DNA of 64,000 bases from Flavobacterium ginsengisoli (GTDB lineage: Bacteria; Bacteroidota; Bacteroidia; Flavobacteriales; Flavobacteriaceae), in assembly GCF_029625315.1 (NCBI RefSeq), contig NZ_CP121110.1, positions 5,004,501-5,068,500 of the forward strand. The letters are read 5' to 3'. The position numbers and the translations under genes are program-made. Positions 11,263 to 20,627 of the stretch are shown piece by piece (within the stretch, counting starts at the first letter, position 1; each line of letters begins with the position of its first letter). The notes under the pieces were generated by a model, which worked only from the letters and a program-made list of their open reading frames with translations, did not search any database and was not told the DNA's origin.

Positions 11263-11698
11263 TGATAGTGCTAAATGACATAGAATTATTAACATGTTTA
11301 AAGATTTTAAACATGTTGAAAAGTGAAGATTTTTATTTTTCGAATCTTTACATGACTAAAAATTATTTAACAGTTACAGAAAGACAAAGTCTTAATATTC
11401 TAGCTGAGGAAAAAAAATAGTCTTATTTGAATCCGGATCTAGCTTTTATAGTTTTTTTAATAAGTTAGATGCTGAAAGATATCCAATCGGATTGCCTGGA
11501 ATGTCATCGGTTTATTATGCAAAGGAGAATAATATTCCAATTGTAACAAAATGTAGACTTACTAGAAGACTTGCGGAGGAAATAGGAGTGCTAGTATATA
11601 GTTACGAGGAAATGCTTAAATTAATTAATATACAGCAAAACCAAATTGATCATATCAATAATCTGCTATTAATGCTGGAGAACAGTCAAAATAATTGA
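11262..11698 (+). CDS. Putative PIN-like partner of the ImmA/IrrE protein, one frameshift
   Basis: Starts at the ATG overlapping the upstream stop codon. One A is missing from the A-run at about 11408-11415. Restoring it joins LNILAEEKKIVLFESGSSF and yields 145 residues. The C-terminal half (GLPGMSSVYYAKENNIPIVT...RLAEEIGVLVYSYEEML) has the look of a PIN-domain core, where an acidic residue pattern and the T(K/G)xxL...A...G(I/V) segment are typical. Acidic catalytic residues are not all evident. XRE-ImmA genes are commonly paired with PIN-type or unknown toxins, so a toxin role is plausible but unproven. Confidence 0.4.
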
Positions 11699-11727
11699 AA
11701 TTTCAATTTGAAAACTTAATAAAAATA

Positions 11728-11756
11728 ACCGAAGCGAAATGGAATTAGGCTTCGGT
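11728..11756. terminator. Hairpin after the ImmA operon
   Basis: ACCGAAGC and GCTTCGGT form an 8-bp stem with a 13-nt loop. There is no clear T-run, so termination is uncertain. Confidence 0.4.
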
Positions 11757-11893
11757 CGGAAGAAATAAAACTTTGGACGGTATTAATTTCTTCTGCAAAA
11801 GTAATAGAATTCTATTTATTACCTAATTATTCCTTGGGTTTTTAGTCAAACGCCTCAGTATTAAAATGTTTGATTAGTCTAAATCTAAAAACC

Positions 11894-12067
11894 ATGGCAA
11901 AAAATGGTACACCAGGAGACGGACATCGAAATGGTGCCGTTAAAGGAAGAAGTCAGACTTATAATCCGGCAACAGAACAGTATGTTAAAAGAGATACTAG
12001 TACTGGTCGCTTTATGGATGTTAAGAAAGATGGTACTCCATTTAAAGGGGTTAGAAAAGAGAAATAA
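11894..12067 (+). CDS. Small conserved basic protein (57 aa)
   Basis: Begins at ATG 11894 (MAKNGTPGDGHRNGAVKGRS) rather than at an earlier in-frame ATG. It is a short, basic, Gly-rich protein with a conserved-looking core TYNPATEQYVKRDTSTGRFM and a Lys-rich tail. I recall similar small proteins widespread in bacterial genomes and often mobile, but their function is unknown. No membrane segment or signal peptide is visible. It lies alone between the ImmA operon and the Pycsar operon. Confidence 0.6.
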   Translation: MAKNGTPGDGHRNGAVKGRSQTYNPATEQYVKRDTSTGRFMDVKKDGTPFKGVRKEK

Positions 12068-12361
12068 TTCTTTTTAAAACAATTAGAGTACAGCACCTGC
12101 AATATGGTGCAGTACTTCTATTTACCTCAATAATAAATTTTTAGGAATAATATTTTCTAGATTTCATTTAATCTTAAAAAAACTGATTGTTGCTTCAAAA
12201 AGGATGTAATAGTTAAAGAAAAACAGCTTAATAGTTAATGTATTGTTGCGGTATATTATTTTAATTGAAATATTTTTTTTAACGGTTTAAACTTTAAAAT
12301 TGGTTTTTCTAGGAGTTTTACAACTAAAATAATCATCACTTAATTCTTATAAAAAATAGAA

Positions 12362-12861
12362 ATGAATACTTCAGAAAAAGAAAGATTGAATTTCAATGTT
12401 AGCAGATTTGATCATTATTATGATACTATAAATAACAAAATAGCAGTTTATATCGCTATCAATACTTTTCTTTTGGGGGGAGTATTAGGAGCTTATTTAA
12501 CTATTAAAGGTAAGATAGTAAATTTTGAATGTGTATTTGAATTTTTGGTGGTATTATTCACATTTATTGGATTAATAACTATAGCAGTATTGATTTATTC
12601 AAGTGTACCGTTTCTAAATTACAAGTCATCTTCTCTGTATTATTTTCTAACAATATCACAAAATTCATTAGAGGAGTATAAGAAAAAAGTAAAAAGAGGA
12701 ACGAAAAAGATGATTTGAAGGACCTAAGAGAGCAGGTCTATTTCTTATCAAAAGGATTAAATAAAAAATTTACAATATTAAAATGGACAGGCTATTCAAT
12801 GCTATTTCAGATAGTGGTTTTAATATTTGTAACAATAATAATTTTTAATAATAATATTTAA
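12362..12861 (+). CDS. pycTM: Pycsar effector PycTM-like membrane protein (one frameshift)
   Basis: Predicted membrane effector of a cyclic-pyrimidine anti-phage system. After a helix with HYYDTINNK come transmembrane segments at roughly residues 30-49 and 60-84. A helical region rich in Lys/Glu (SKGLNKKF) follows, then a third hydrophobic segment near the C-terminus (LFQIVVLIFVTIIIF). The architecture matches DUF5706/PycTM proteins, which disrupt the inner membrane when they bind cCMP or cUMP. One A is missing near 12690-12696; repair gives VKKRNEKDDLKDL and 166 residues. The cyclase gene begins 1 nt after the stop, so they are one operon. Confidence 0.75.
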
Positions 12862-12862
12862 T

Positions 12863-13866
12863 ATGAATATATATTCAGATTACTTTGATGTAATCAAAGA
12901 GGCGGTGAGAGCTGACCAAAGTGGTGTTTTTCCTAAAGGTTTGGCAGGAGTTGGTAATTTGAGCGACAGCTCAAAAAAACCTTTTCAGCAATTAATAATA
13001 AAATATCTAAAAAAGAATTTGCTCCAAGTTTGAAAAAATACTCGGAAATAGTTGGTTTAATTGGTGTTAACTATAATCAAGAATTAGGACTTCATCCTGA
13101 TTTTGGTTATTTAAAAGCGACAGATAACACTGAGGAACATTATATCATTTCCTGTTTTGTTGATATTGTAGGAAGTACTAATATGTTTAAAAAGTTTAGT
13201 AAAGAAGCAGTTTTTTTAATTACTAATACATTAGTAAAAGCTAATATTCATACAGCATTGATTCATGGAGGATATGTCCAAAGAATTCAGGGAGATGGAC
13301 TATTTATTTACTTTGGAGGTAAAAACATTTCTAAGGAGACTGCAGTGAAGAATGCTTTATTGTCTTTAAGTACTTACAGTTATTTTGTTCAAAATGACTT
13401 AAAAGATTACTTGCTTTCTCAAGGAGTAGAAAATATATCTATTAGAAGCGGTATTGACTTAGGAGAAGCTGAAGATGTACTTTGGGGGTCATGTGGAATT
13501 GAAGGAATTAGTGAAGTTACAACATGTAGTCTACATACAAGTTTAGCTAGTAAAATGCAGGCTTATGCAAATAAGTGCGGTATTGTTGCCGGCGCTAATG
13601 TAAAGAATCAATTGGTCAATAGTGAAGAATATTTTACCGTGGTTTCTAAAAGAACGGGAGAGGAAAATGACCGTTATATTTTTAGAAATCCTGAACAGTC
13701 ATTTTATTATACTCAATATGATTTTAATTGGAGTAAATTTTTACAACAACAGTCTAATGTAACTATTGATCAAAATGGGAGGTTGAATTTTAGATTGCCT
13801 GCTATTTTAAATCCTACAAATTTGCGACCAATTGCTGAATTAAGTAAGCCATATTTAAACAGATGA
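12863..13866 (+). CDS. pycC: Pycsar pyrimidine nucleotide cyclase PycC-like (one frameshift)
   Basis: Class III nucleotide cyclase that would make cCMP or cUMP on phage infection. The metal-binding Asp motifs are present: FVDIVGSTNMF and GGYVQRIQGDGLFIYFGG. A later RSGIDLGEAEDVLWG segment fits the cyclase fold. The true start is ATG 12863, 1 nt after the effector stop. The A-run at 12973-12979 lacks one A. Repair gives SDSSKKTFSAINN and a 334-residue protein, close to known PycC lengths. Its direct coupling to a PycTM-like gene is the main evidence for Pycsar. Base specificity cannot be told by eye. Confidence 0.78.
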
Positions 13867-14479
13867 GTTCTAAATTAAAAAGTGATATTGAACAGTTTGT
13901 TCAATTATATCCAATGTTCTCTTTAATGAAATCAGATAATGAAAATTTAGAATTGAAGGGCTTGGTTGATATAGTTGATACTTTTGGAAATTATTGGGAT
14001 AATTATGAAATAAAGATTGTTGTGCCTTTTCATAAATATCCCAATATTATACCATTAGTGTATGAAAGTTCTAATAAAATTGACAGAGAAGATGACTGGC
14101 ATATTTCAACAGATGGAGAATGCTGTTTAGATATTACTCATAATTTAATTTTACTTCAAAAGAAAGGAATTGATTTGATTTCATTTTATCAAAAAAAGGT
14201 GTACCCTTTTTTGCAAATCATCAATACAAACTCCGAACAGGTAATTATGCAAATGGAGATTATCCCCACCAGTTTGAAGGAATAAAATATTTTTATAAAA
14301 AAGAGATTGGATTATGCGATGACGAATTGATCATAAAAATATTATCCTCAATACTAAAAAATAGACTGCCTCAAAAATTAGGAACTTGTATTTGCGGTAA
14401 GAACAAATATAAACATTGTCATCTTGCTATCGTAATAAAACTTATTAGTTTTGGAAAAAAAGGCTGTCCGAAGATTTAA
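13863..14479 (+). CDS. E2-like (UBC-fold) protein with C-terminal SEC-C zinc motif, one frameshift
   Basis: Its ATG overlaps the cyclase stop (ATGA), so it belongs to the same operon. The N-terminal part has a UBC-like pattern, YPNIIPLVYES followed by WHISTDGECCLDI, in which the Cys after the His-x6-Gly segment would be the E2 catalytic cysteine. One T is missing at 14206-14211; repair gives VYPFFANHQYKL. The C-terminus holds CICGKNKYKHCH, a SEC-C zinc motif. The corrected length is 205 residues. E2-like proteins accompany cyclases in type II CBASS; pairing with a Pycsar cyclase is unusual. A modifying or priming role for the cyclase is inferred. Confidence 0.6.
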
Positions 14480-14649
14480 TGCTTTTTAAAAATTTAAACG
14501 TTAAAAATTGATTTATTTTGAATTCTGAATTAATAAATCTTGTAGTTGTAATCTCTTTATTATGTACTTATACTATTTTTTAATTATTAAAAAAAACAGA
14601 AATATAAAGGATCTTTTTGACTTGAGATTACTTAAAGCATTGTCAATTA

Positions 14650-15489
14650 TTATATAAAAAGCCCATTTGTAAAATTTTTATCATTTAAAAGTGCCTCATA
14701 AAAGGCAGTTTGCCATGAATTAATATTAATTTCTGAACGGCTGTCAAATCCCTCTTTTAAATGTTCCAGTAGTAACATACTTCCTCCGCTATTAAATAAA
14801 TTAATTAGTTGTTTTTGTATATTAGAGAATTCTTCTATTCCATGCGTTACATATAGATCGTTTAAATTAAAAGAATCAAAATGATTTTTAATTCTTTTAT
14901 TCAATAGTTTAGGCACCATAGATTCAGTGCTCACATAGTATTCGATTAATAGAGGTTTTACATTAATTACTTTGCAATGTAACCATTTTATGTTTTCAAT
15001 ATCATCATAGTAAGGATGAATTGATTCCTCTTCTGCTGATCGAGGAAAACTAACATGTTTTCCTTTATTACAATCTGTGCATGAGGGAATAAGATTGAAA
15101 GCTGATACTGATAATAGAGCATACTTTGATTTCGGAAGATTGTGGTCAAGGGTTGTTGCTATTCGTATTCCACATTGAGGACATCTGCCATTTGGTGCAG
15201 AAAAAAGTAAATTGTCATAATGTTTTCTTGCAAGATTATTTTTATTTATAAATCTTTTGCTATATAAATCTTTTAAAACTTTACTTGTAACTATTGAATT
15301 TATTTCCTGACCTCTTACAAGATGATGCAACTCATTAGACGCTTTTTTTAGGTCATATTCAGTATTAGCTACTTCTATTAAGTGAATAGCACGTTCGATT
15401 TCAGTTTTTAATTTCAGGTCTGACATGTTAGAAATACAGTCAGTAACTATTTGCCGTATATATACAGATGGTTTTATTATTTTTCTCAT
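14650..15489 (-). CDS. ptuB: HNH endonuclease, Septu PtuB-like
   Basis: The 279-residue protein carries a zinc-bound HNH site: GRCPQCGIR, then TTLDHNLPKSKY with the catalytic His, then PSCTDCNKGKH. This arrangement matches PtuB of Septu anti-phage systems, where the HNH nuclease degrades DNA or RNA when released by its ATPase partner. Its ATG overlaps the stop of the upstream ATPase gene by 4 nt, so the two are translationally coupled. The pair converges on the Pycsar operon from the opposite strand. No frameshift is seen. Confidence 0.8.
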   Translation of the reverse strand: MRKIIKPSVYIRQIVTDCISNMSDLKLKTEIERAIHLIEVANTEYDLKKASNELHHLVRGQEINSIVTSKVLKDLYSKRFINKNNLARKHYDNLLFSAPNGRCPQCGIRIATTLDHNLPKSKYALLSVSAFNLIPSCTDCNKGKHVSFPRSAEEESIHPYYDDIENIKWLHCKVINVKPLLIEYYVSTESMVPKLLNKRIKNHFDSFNLNDLYVTHGIEEFSNIQKQLINLFNSGGSMLLLEHLKEGFDSRSEININSWQTAFYEALLNDKNFTNGLFI

Positions 15490-17015
15490 TCTTTATTGTG
15501 AAGTAAGTTTCTCAGTATTGATTTTCCTTCCATTCCTAATTGGCCTTCGAGGCTGGATATAGCATCATCATATGAAAGACTGCTATCGGCAATCTTTTTT
15601 AGCATAGTGTGAAATCCAGCATCAGTAACTTCGAGTCCAAATATCTCCTGCGTAAGAACCCCAACATTTTCTCCAAAAGATTCAATTTCAAGCCGTTCAG
15701 CTCTTGCAAATGCTCCCTGTCTTCGAAGTTTCCAGACACAGCTGCGTGGAACTTCTTGCAAGACAACAGGGGAATGTGTCCCAATAATTGCTACTGCATT
15801 TCTTTTTGTTAATAATTCAGATAGTGCTCTAACGAACGATGATAGTAGGGGAGGATGTAGGTACGCCTCAGGTTCATCCAGAAGAACTAGGCTTTTTTCT
15901 TCAAGTGTTTCTACTAACTTAGTAATTGTTAGAAGTACGATCTTATGACCTGAACTCAACTTATGGAAAAGCGTACCGGAAATTTCTTCAAATTCATCAT
16001 CAATACTAAGTTTTGCAATCTTTGAAACTTCAGCTTCAGCAAATATTGGATCACTTTCTAGGATCCTTAATGCACTAATCCATCTTGAATTTTTAGCACC
16101 TATTATACATTTTTCTACACTTCTGACAAATTCATTTTTTAATATTATAGGACTTTTTGGAGGCAATTTCTGATCTTTGTTTTTATTGGTTGGAAAACGT
16201 TTAAGACCTATGTAAGAGTATTTGAGTCGTTTATTGGCTCTTTCTTCGTTTAAAGCTTGTAACTCATCAAAAGCGCTAAAAGATACTGAAATTAAATTTG
16301 CAAACAGGTTGGCAATATCTATTGTGTCAGTGGTTGAAAATTTTCCACGTTTAACTCTAGCAGGAGGGGTAATTTCAAGTAGCGACATTACAATATTTGT
16401 GAAAAGATGAGTCTTTCCAACTCCATTTCTGCCAATTATTACATGAATGTTAGTTGGTGGGTTAGATTTGGGTTTAACATGAAAATCGAGCGTTATCTCC
16501 TCTTGATTTCTTGTATATCCAGGTATTGTAAAAGTAAAATTATATTCCGTTAATATGCTTATCCCTTGTGCAAGTCTTCGGAACTGCCCTTCGACAGATA
16601 CAGAACTGACATCCCTCATCAGGGATCTAGATGTTACAAATTGTGTCTTTGCTACTTTATATGTTTCTTCTTTTAAAGCTATATCACGAAGTGCGTTTAA
16701 TACGGAAAAACGAAAATCTTCTCCGTATGAATTTAATCTTTCATAATATGAAGAGTCTTGCCCAAGTGAAAAAAACTCTTCATTTAAATCATAAAAATTA
16801 TCTGGTAAATTAGGAGATCTTTGCCCTGAAACCATATTTACTTGTCCAATTTTGGTAGACCCTATTAAGAAGGCTTCACCAGAACTGTTAAAATAAGTAA
16901 TGCGATAAACAGTTTCAAACCTAAACCAGTCATCCCAATTATCATGGTTAAGAACTATAATATCTTTCTGTTCAATTTTTAGAAGTTCAGGAGATGTACT
17001 TAAGTAAAATTCCAT
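15486..17015 (-). CDS. ptuA: AAA/ABC-type ATPase, Septu PtuA-like
   Basis: A 509-residue ATPase with Walker A GRNGVGKTHL (about residue 195), an ABC-like signature KLSSGHKIVLL, Walker B SLVLLDEPEAYLHPPLL and a switch region GTHSPVVLQEVP. The N-terminal ~170 residues form an unrecognised sensor-like region. It resembles the SMC/OLD-type ATPases of Septu, which hold an HNH nuclease in check. The nuclease gene follows with a 4-nt overlap. An alternative is the ATPase of a retron-associated ATPase/HNH pair, but no reverse transcriptase is nearby. Confidence 0.78.
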   Translation of the reverse strand: MEFYLSTSPELLKIEQKDIIVLNHDNWDDWFRFETVYRITYFNSSGEAFLIGSTKIGQVNMVSGQRSPNLPDNFYDLNEEFFSLGQDSSYYERLNSYGEDFRFSVLNALRDIALKEETYKVAKTQFVTSRSLMRDVSSVSVEGQFRRLAQGISILTEYNFTFTIPGYTRNQEEITLDFHVKPKSNPPTNIHVIIGRNGVGKTHLFTNIVMSLLEITPPARVKRGKFSTTDTIDIANLFANLISVSFSAFDELQALNEERANKRLKYSYIGLKRFPTNKNKDQKLPPKSPIILKNEFVRSVEKCIIGAKNSRWISALRILESDPIFAEAEVSKIAKLSIDDEFEEISGTLFHKLSSGHKIVLLTITKLVETLEEKSLVLLDEPEAYLHPPLLSSFVRALSELLTKRNAVAIIGTHSPVVLQEVPRSCVWKLRRQGAFARAERLEIESFGENVGVLTQEIFGLEVTDAGFHTMLKKIADSSLSYDDAISSLEGQLGMEGKSILRNLLHNKE

Positions 17016-17158
17016 TTAAGCTATTATATGATTTAACTTCTCTTGCGTTATGATTTATTATAGATTGCAGCCCAGGCTAAAGATGTTTGTGTAAAACTTA
17101 TAAAGAAACAACTATGCTTTTATATAAAAATAAGTATTTATACGTGTTTTTTAGATAA

Positions 17159-17429
17159 CTATAATATTGACGAGGATGTGTGTTCTACGTCTAAAATCTT
17201 CAGGAAAAGTTTCATTATGAAACCGACATTCCTGATGATTATCGTTATAATATCATGTGCGGCTCGCTTTAAATTCATTTTCTCCATCTCCATCAGTCGA
17301 ATAGCATTAAACACGATTTATTGAAGCAAGTCCCATCTGACTGATCATTCTACCATACTGTGAATCTATTTTTATATGAGACCACCAATTTTTTATTACA
17401 GGAATAAGGGTTCTGCTTCTTCGCGCCAT
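17159..17429 (-). CDS. Possible small hypothetical gene with one frameshift (about 89 aa)
   Basis: On the minus strand an ATG at 17429 (MARRSRTLIPVIKNWW) opens a 40-codon frame ending at 17307. A one-base change there lets it continue to 17159 as a Met- and Ile-rich C-terminal segment (RAAHDIITIIIRNVGFIMK). The combined protein is unrecognised. It could be real, decayed or chance coding in an otherwise empty 650-nt gap (17016-17664) between Septu and CBASS. Confidence 0.25.
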
Positions 17430-17664
17430 TTCAAGTGATTAAACTTATGTCACGTCACGTATAAAGAATTTGCCATTGTATAAAAGAACAATTTAAAAAG
17501 TATTGATAGCTGAGATATCGGCTGACGCTGAAATACTAAGGTAATCTTAGTAGGAAAAACTGTAGTCAACTTAAGGGAATTTTTTGAACATTCTTTTCAT
17601 CGTTTCTTTTACAGACATTCATTATTCTTGTATGAGAATGGTCATATTTCTCAAGAGTTACGAT

Positions 17665-18540
17665 TTAATCAGCTGTATTTGCATTTGTTTTCATCAGTTT
17701 TTCAAGTGAATTTCTTCTCCATTTATAATACCAGTCGGGTACTAGAGGACTGTCTTTTCTACTACAGAAAATTTTATCTTGAACTGATCTCAGTTCGGTT
17801 TCCGTGGGATCTTGCGGCCTTTCCTTAAGTTGCAGTACCGTTTTTCTGAGTTCAGTAGAGAATGCCAATGATTTTCTGTTTTCCATTACAATTTTCAAAG
17901 TTAAGACAATCATAGGAAGTACTGGAAGTAGCACTGCAGTAATATAGCTATTAACTTGAATATCAGAAAGAATAGCAATAAAAAGAGACATAACAACTAG
18001 ACCCACACATACTAAAATATTTGCCATTTTAAAATGCTCTCTGAGCTGCGTATCATAAAATAAATTTGTTTCTTGGCAGAGGAGTACGGCGCGTTCACGG
18101 GAAAGGTTTTCAAGATCAATATCATACCAATTTTCAATGGGAGCTTTGGAGTCGGGAATGTACTGCGCTGAATTATGCTCAATAATATATTTTTCAGGTT
18201 TTGACCCCGAGTTAATGCTATTCCACGTAAGGGAATACACATTGCAGTCAAATAGCTCTTGCGCTTTAGCCCCTGAAGTTCTCAAGCCAGAAACATACAG
18301 ATTGAAATAAAGAATTTCGGTACATGTAATTACAAGTGCGGCGACACCGATACAGGCATTGAGATCAAAAACCAGTTGATCTTTAGGAATTAATTTCAGA
18401 AAACTAAATATAATGGTAAGGCCTACCGTTACAATAATCTGGATTCCAAATGCAGATTTAGCCCTGCTATACAATATCCTTCCAGCTTTAAGATACTTCA
18501 GTTTACCTGAAGCATTCTGTTCAGTTTTTATAGTATTCAT
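17665..18540 (-). CDS. S-4TM family pore-forming effector of CBASS
   Basis: A 291-residue membrane protein with two pairs of hydrophobic helices, around residues 31-50 and 60-80, then 175-192 and 197-217, separated by a soluble region with WYDIDLENLSRERAVLLCQETN. This fits the S-4TM family described as a membrane effector in nucleotide-signalling systems. The gene starts 3 nt after the CD-NTase stop, on the same strand. When the partner enzyme makes its cyclic nucleotide, this protein would open pores and kill the infected cell. Confidence 0.75.
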   Translation of the reverse strand: MNTIKTEQNASGKLKYLKAGRILYSRAKSAFGIQIIVTVGLTIIFSFLKLIPKDQLVFDLNACIGVAALVITCTEILYFNLYVSGLRTSGAKAQELFDCNVYSLTWNSINSGSKPEKYIIEHNSAQYIPDSKAPIENWYDIDLENLSRERAVLLCQETNLFYDTQLREHFKMANILVCVGLVVMSLFIAILSDIQVNSYITAVLLPVLPMIVLTLKIVMENRKSLAFSTELRKTVLQLKERPQDPTETELRSVQDKIFCSRKDSPLVPDWYYKWRRNSLEKLMKTNANTAD

Positions 18541-18543
18541 ATT

Positions 18544-19545
18544 TTAACTTCCTGTATATTTTGGAAATTCGCTTCCGAAAATGCTTCCCCATTTAACGAT
18601 AGATTCTTTTATCTTCTTGTCTACTTCAAGTTGGCGTGCTTCGCTAGCAGTCTTAAAGTCTACAGCCGCTTTTGACTGAACTGAATTTCTTTCCTCATAG
18701 GTTAAATGATTTATGTCTCCTTGAAAGCCTTTAGGGTCATTGAGAGGCTTGTGGATGTTATTATGTATATAAGCTAGGACTTTTGGTATTTCAAGATCAA
18801 TATATTTTGAGCTTTCAACTCCTGAATTGTAATAATTGAGTATCAGGTTTTCAAGAAAATAGGATTTCATTGTAGGCATCGTAGGTCTTTTGGTCCAGTA
18901 CTTCATGATACGGATCACTTCAATAACTGATACCTCTTGTATGCTGTTGATATAGTCCATTCTTTTTTTATCTATTCTGGGGTCTGTGGCTTTCCAGTTT
19001 CCCTTCCCGTTAGGAATTAGGTAGAAGGTGCTTCCGTCTGCCAGAGGTGCGGTGATGAAACATGGAACAATATCATATACCCATTCGTATGATTTTAGAT
19101 TCAGAGTAGCGGCTTCTTGATTACGTTTGATCACGGCCTTATCGTAATAAGACACACCTGAAAGAGAGCTTATGAATTTATTGATTACTTTGATTGAATT
19201 TAAAATATTTGTTCCGTCATTGCAAAGAGCCAGTTGTCTGTGAGCTGTTGCGGGTACCGAGATTTCGAAACGGTCTGAGTACTCTGTCCTCATGTTTGAT
19301 TCCGCATGCAGGACAATCATAAGGTCGATATCATCTAGAGGTCTAATTTTGGTTTTTCTGGAAAAAGACCCGTAGTCGATGCTTACATCTGGATGCAGGA
19401 GAGGAAAGCTATTATCATCCGGAAATTTTTTAATTTCAGATACAAGGTTATTTTTACTGGATTTGGCAACTTCTGACCTTGAAGTATCTATTCTAACATA
19501 ATAGTGCAGAAACTGCTCAAATGCCTGGTTAACTGTTGATGCCAT
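18544..19545 (-). CDS. CBASS CD-NTase (cGAS/DncV-like nucleotidyltransferase)
   Basis: Synthesises a cyclic oligonucleotide second messenger on phage infection. The nucleotidyltransferase core is visible as IDYGSFSRKTKIRPLDDIDLMIVL, with the GS motif and metal-binding Asp pair, and a third acidic strand near VYDIVPCF. The start MASTVNQAFEQFL at 19545 fits the family better than the upstream ATG at 19566. Length is 333 residues. With only an effector gene attached and no E1/E2 or HORMA/TRIP13 partners next to it, it is a type I CBASS. The clade cannot be assigned by eye. Confidence 0.8.
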   Translation of the reverse strand: MASTVNQAFEQFLHYYVRIDTSRSEVAKSSKNNLVSEIKKFPDDNSFPLLHPDVSIDYGSFSRKTKIRPLDDIDLMIVLHAESNMRTEYSDRFEISVPATAHRQLALCNDGTNILNSIKVINKFISSLSGVSYYDKAVIKRNQEAATLNLKSYEWVYDIVPCFITAPLADGSTFYLIPNGKGNWKATDPRIDKKRMDYINSIQEVSVIEVIRIMKYWTKRPTMPTMKSYFLENLILNYYNSGVESSKYIDLEIPKVLAYIHNNIHKPLNDPKGFQGDINHLTYEERNSVQSKAAVDFKTASEARQLEVDKKIKESIVKWGSIFGSEFPKYTGS

Positions 19546-19604
19546 GTTTAATGATTTATAGTTCAATTTATTGTATGTCTGATGGGTATTTTGACATTAC
19601 TTGA

Positions 19605-19931
19605 TTAATAAACATAGCCATAATTGATCAGGTGCAGCAGGTTATCGCGCACAGTACCATCTTGGCTAGTTCTCAGGAATGACGGATTGCCTGCCACCAC
19701 ATGCACATCCCCTCCAGCGAACCAGCCTGCAGCGGTATAGTTCCAAAGATATGTTTTTGCCGTATTGCCCAGTCTTTGCAACAACTCTACAGCAGCTGCT
19801 TTAGTCATTTTCATTGGCTTATCGATGGTATAGGTTTTCCCGTCTGCATTTTTTGTTCTCAAGTGGACTGCATAATGGGTGATGACACCGTCGGAATTTT
19901 TCCAAATTCCTGAAATTCTGTATTCTGCCAT
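19605..19931 (-). CDS. DUF3892-type small protein
   Basis: A 108-residue protein starting MAEYRISGIWKNSDGVITHYAVH, which matches my memory of the DUF3892 family, with a KMTKAAAVELL helix and a central YLWNYTAAGWFAGG segment. It lies upstream of the CD-NTase gene on the same strand with a 59-nt gap. Function is unknown. It contains intact GCAGC motifs, unlike many core genes here. Confidence 0.65.
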   Translation of the reverse strand: MAEYRISGIWKNSDGVITHYAVHLRTKNADGKTYTIDKPMKMTKAAAVELLQRLGNTAKTYLWNYTAAGWFAGGDVHVVAGNPSFLRTSQDGTVRDNLLHLINYGYVY

Positions 19932-20595
19932 TTTTTTTTGATTAATTAGTTGTTAAACAATAAAGCAAATATCCATTTTTAGTTTAAAGCTTTTTTACGG
20001 AAAACCGTAACTATCCAATATTATTTCTGGGACTTCAAACTTATCGTTTATTTTTCTTAAATCCGTAGGTAGAAATACTGCTTTTTTGTTTATATTATTT
20101 TCTTTTTCAGGTTCTTAACTCCATGATTTTTTAGGTAGAAAAAAGAAAGAATAACGTCCTCTATAAAATGCCGTTGTTGGTACAAGGAATAAGAATCAGC
20201 TGATATTTTTAGTTTGTGGAGGCAGTCGTTCTATATTTAATTACTAATATTTTTAGTGTTTAAAAGAGTAAGCAGAATTTCTTAGAGATAGTTAACAAAA
20301 AAGTGCACTTCAAATTTTTATAAAATGAAGTTATAATTAAAAGTATTGTATAGAAGAATGAGTTAAATAGAATATTTTTGACAGTAGAACACCTTTTTTA
20401 CGCAAAATATATATAATTAAGTTTTTTTAAGATTTTTAACTTTTCTTTAAAAGTGTTCGACACTTCTGTGTAATTTTATTAAAATGAAAATTATAAAATA
20501 CCGAAAACAAAGGGATTGCAAGTGTTTTGCAAATTACTGAATTTTGAAATTGAACACCTTATGTAGCCTTTATTTACTGGATATTTAACATAAAA
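19932..20595. other. AT-rich right end of the island, no clear gene
   Basis: About 660 nt. A short minus-strand frame ending at 19995 (VFLPTDLRKINDKFEVPEII) may be a small-gene remnant, with its likely start near 20136 in another frame. Copies of the motif GAACACC (near 20388 and 20549) and TGTTCGACA (20454-20462) echo the left end. Nothing else is recognisable. Confidence 0.35.
20453..20462. repeat. GTGTTCGACA motif near the right island end
   Basis: The ten bases match 5970-5979 near the left end, where they form half of an inverted repeat. Both lie within 210 nt of an attachment repeat. Confidence 0.4.
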
Positions 20596-20627
20596 AAAGG
20601 CAGAAAATTATATAATTTTCTGCCTTT
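20596..20627 (-). terminator. ssrA terminator supplied by the island
   Basis: Perfect 16-bp stem, AAAGGCAG... and ...CTGCCTTT, in the island just past the 3' end of tmRNA. Its sequence differs from the presumed ancestral terminator at 5731-5764. Confidence 0.8.

Noticed and set aside
14650..17015. Retron-type ATPase/HNH effector pair
   Set aside because: No reverse transcriptase or msr/msd candidate adjoins it; Septu is the simpler reading.
17665..17828. Plus-strand open frame at 17628-17828
   Set aside because: Shadow of the S-4TM gene on the other strand.
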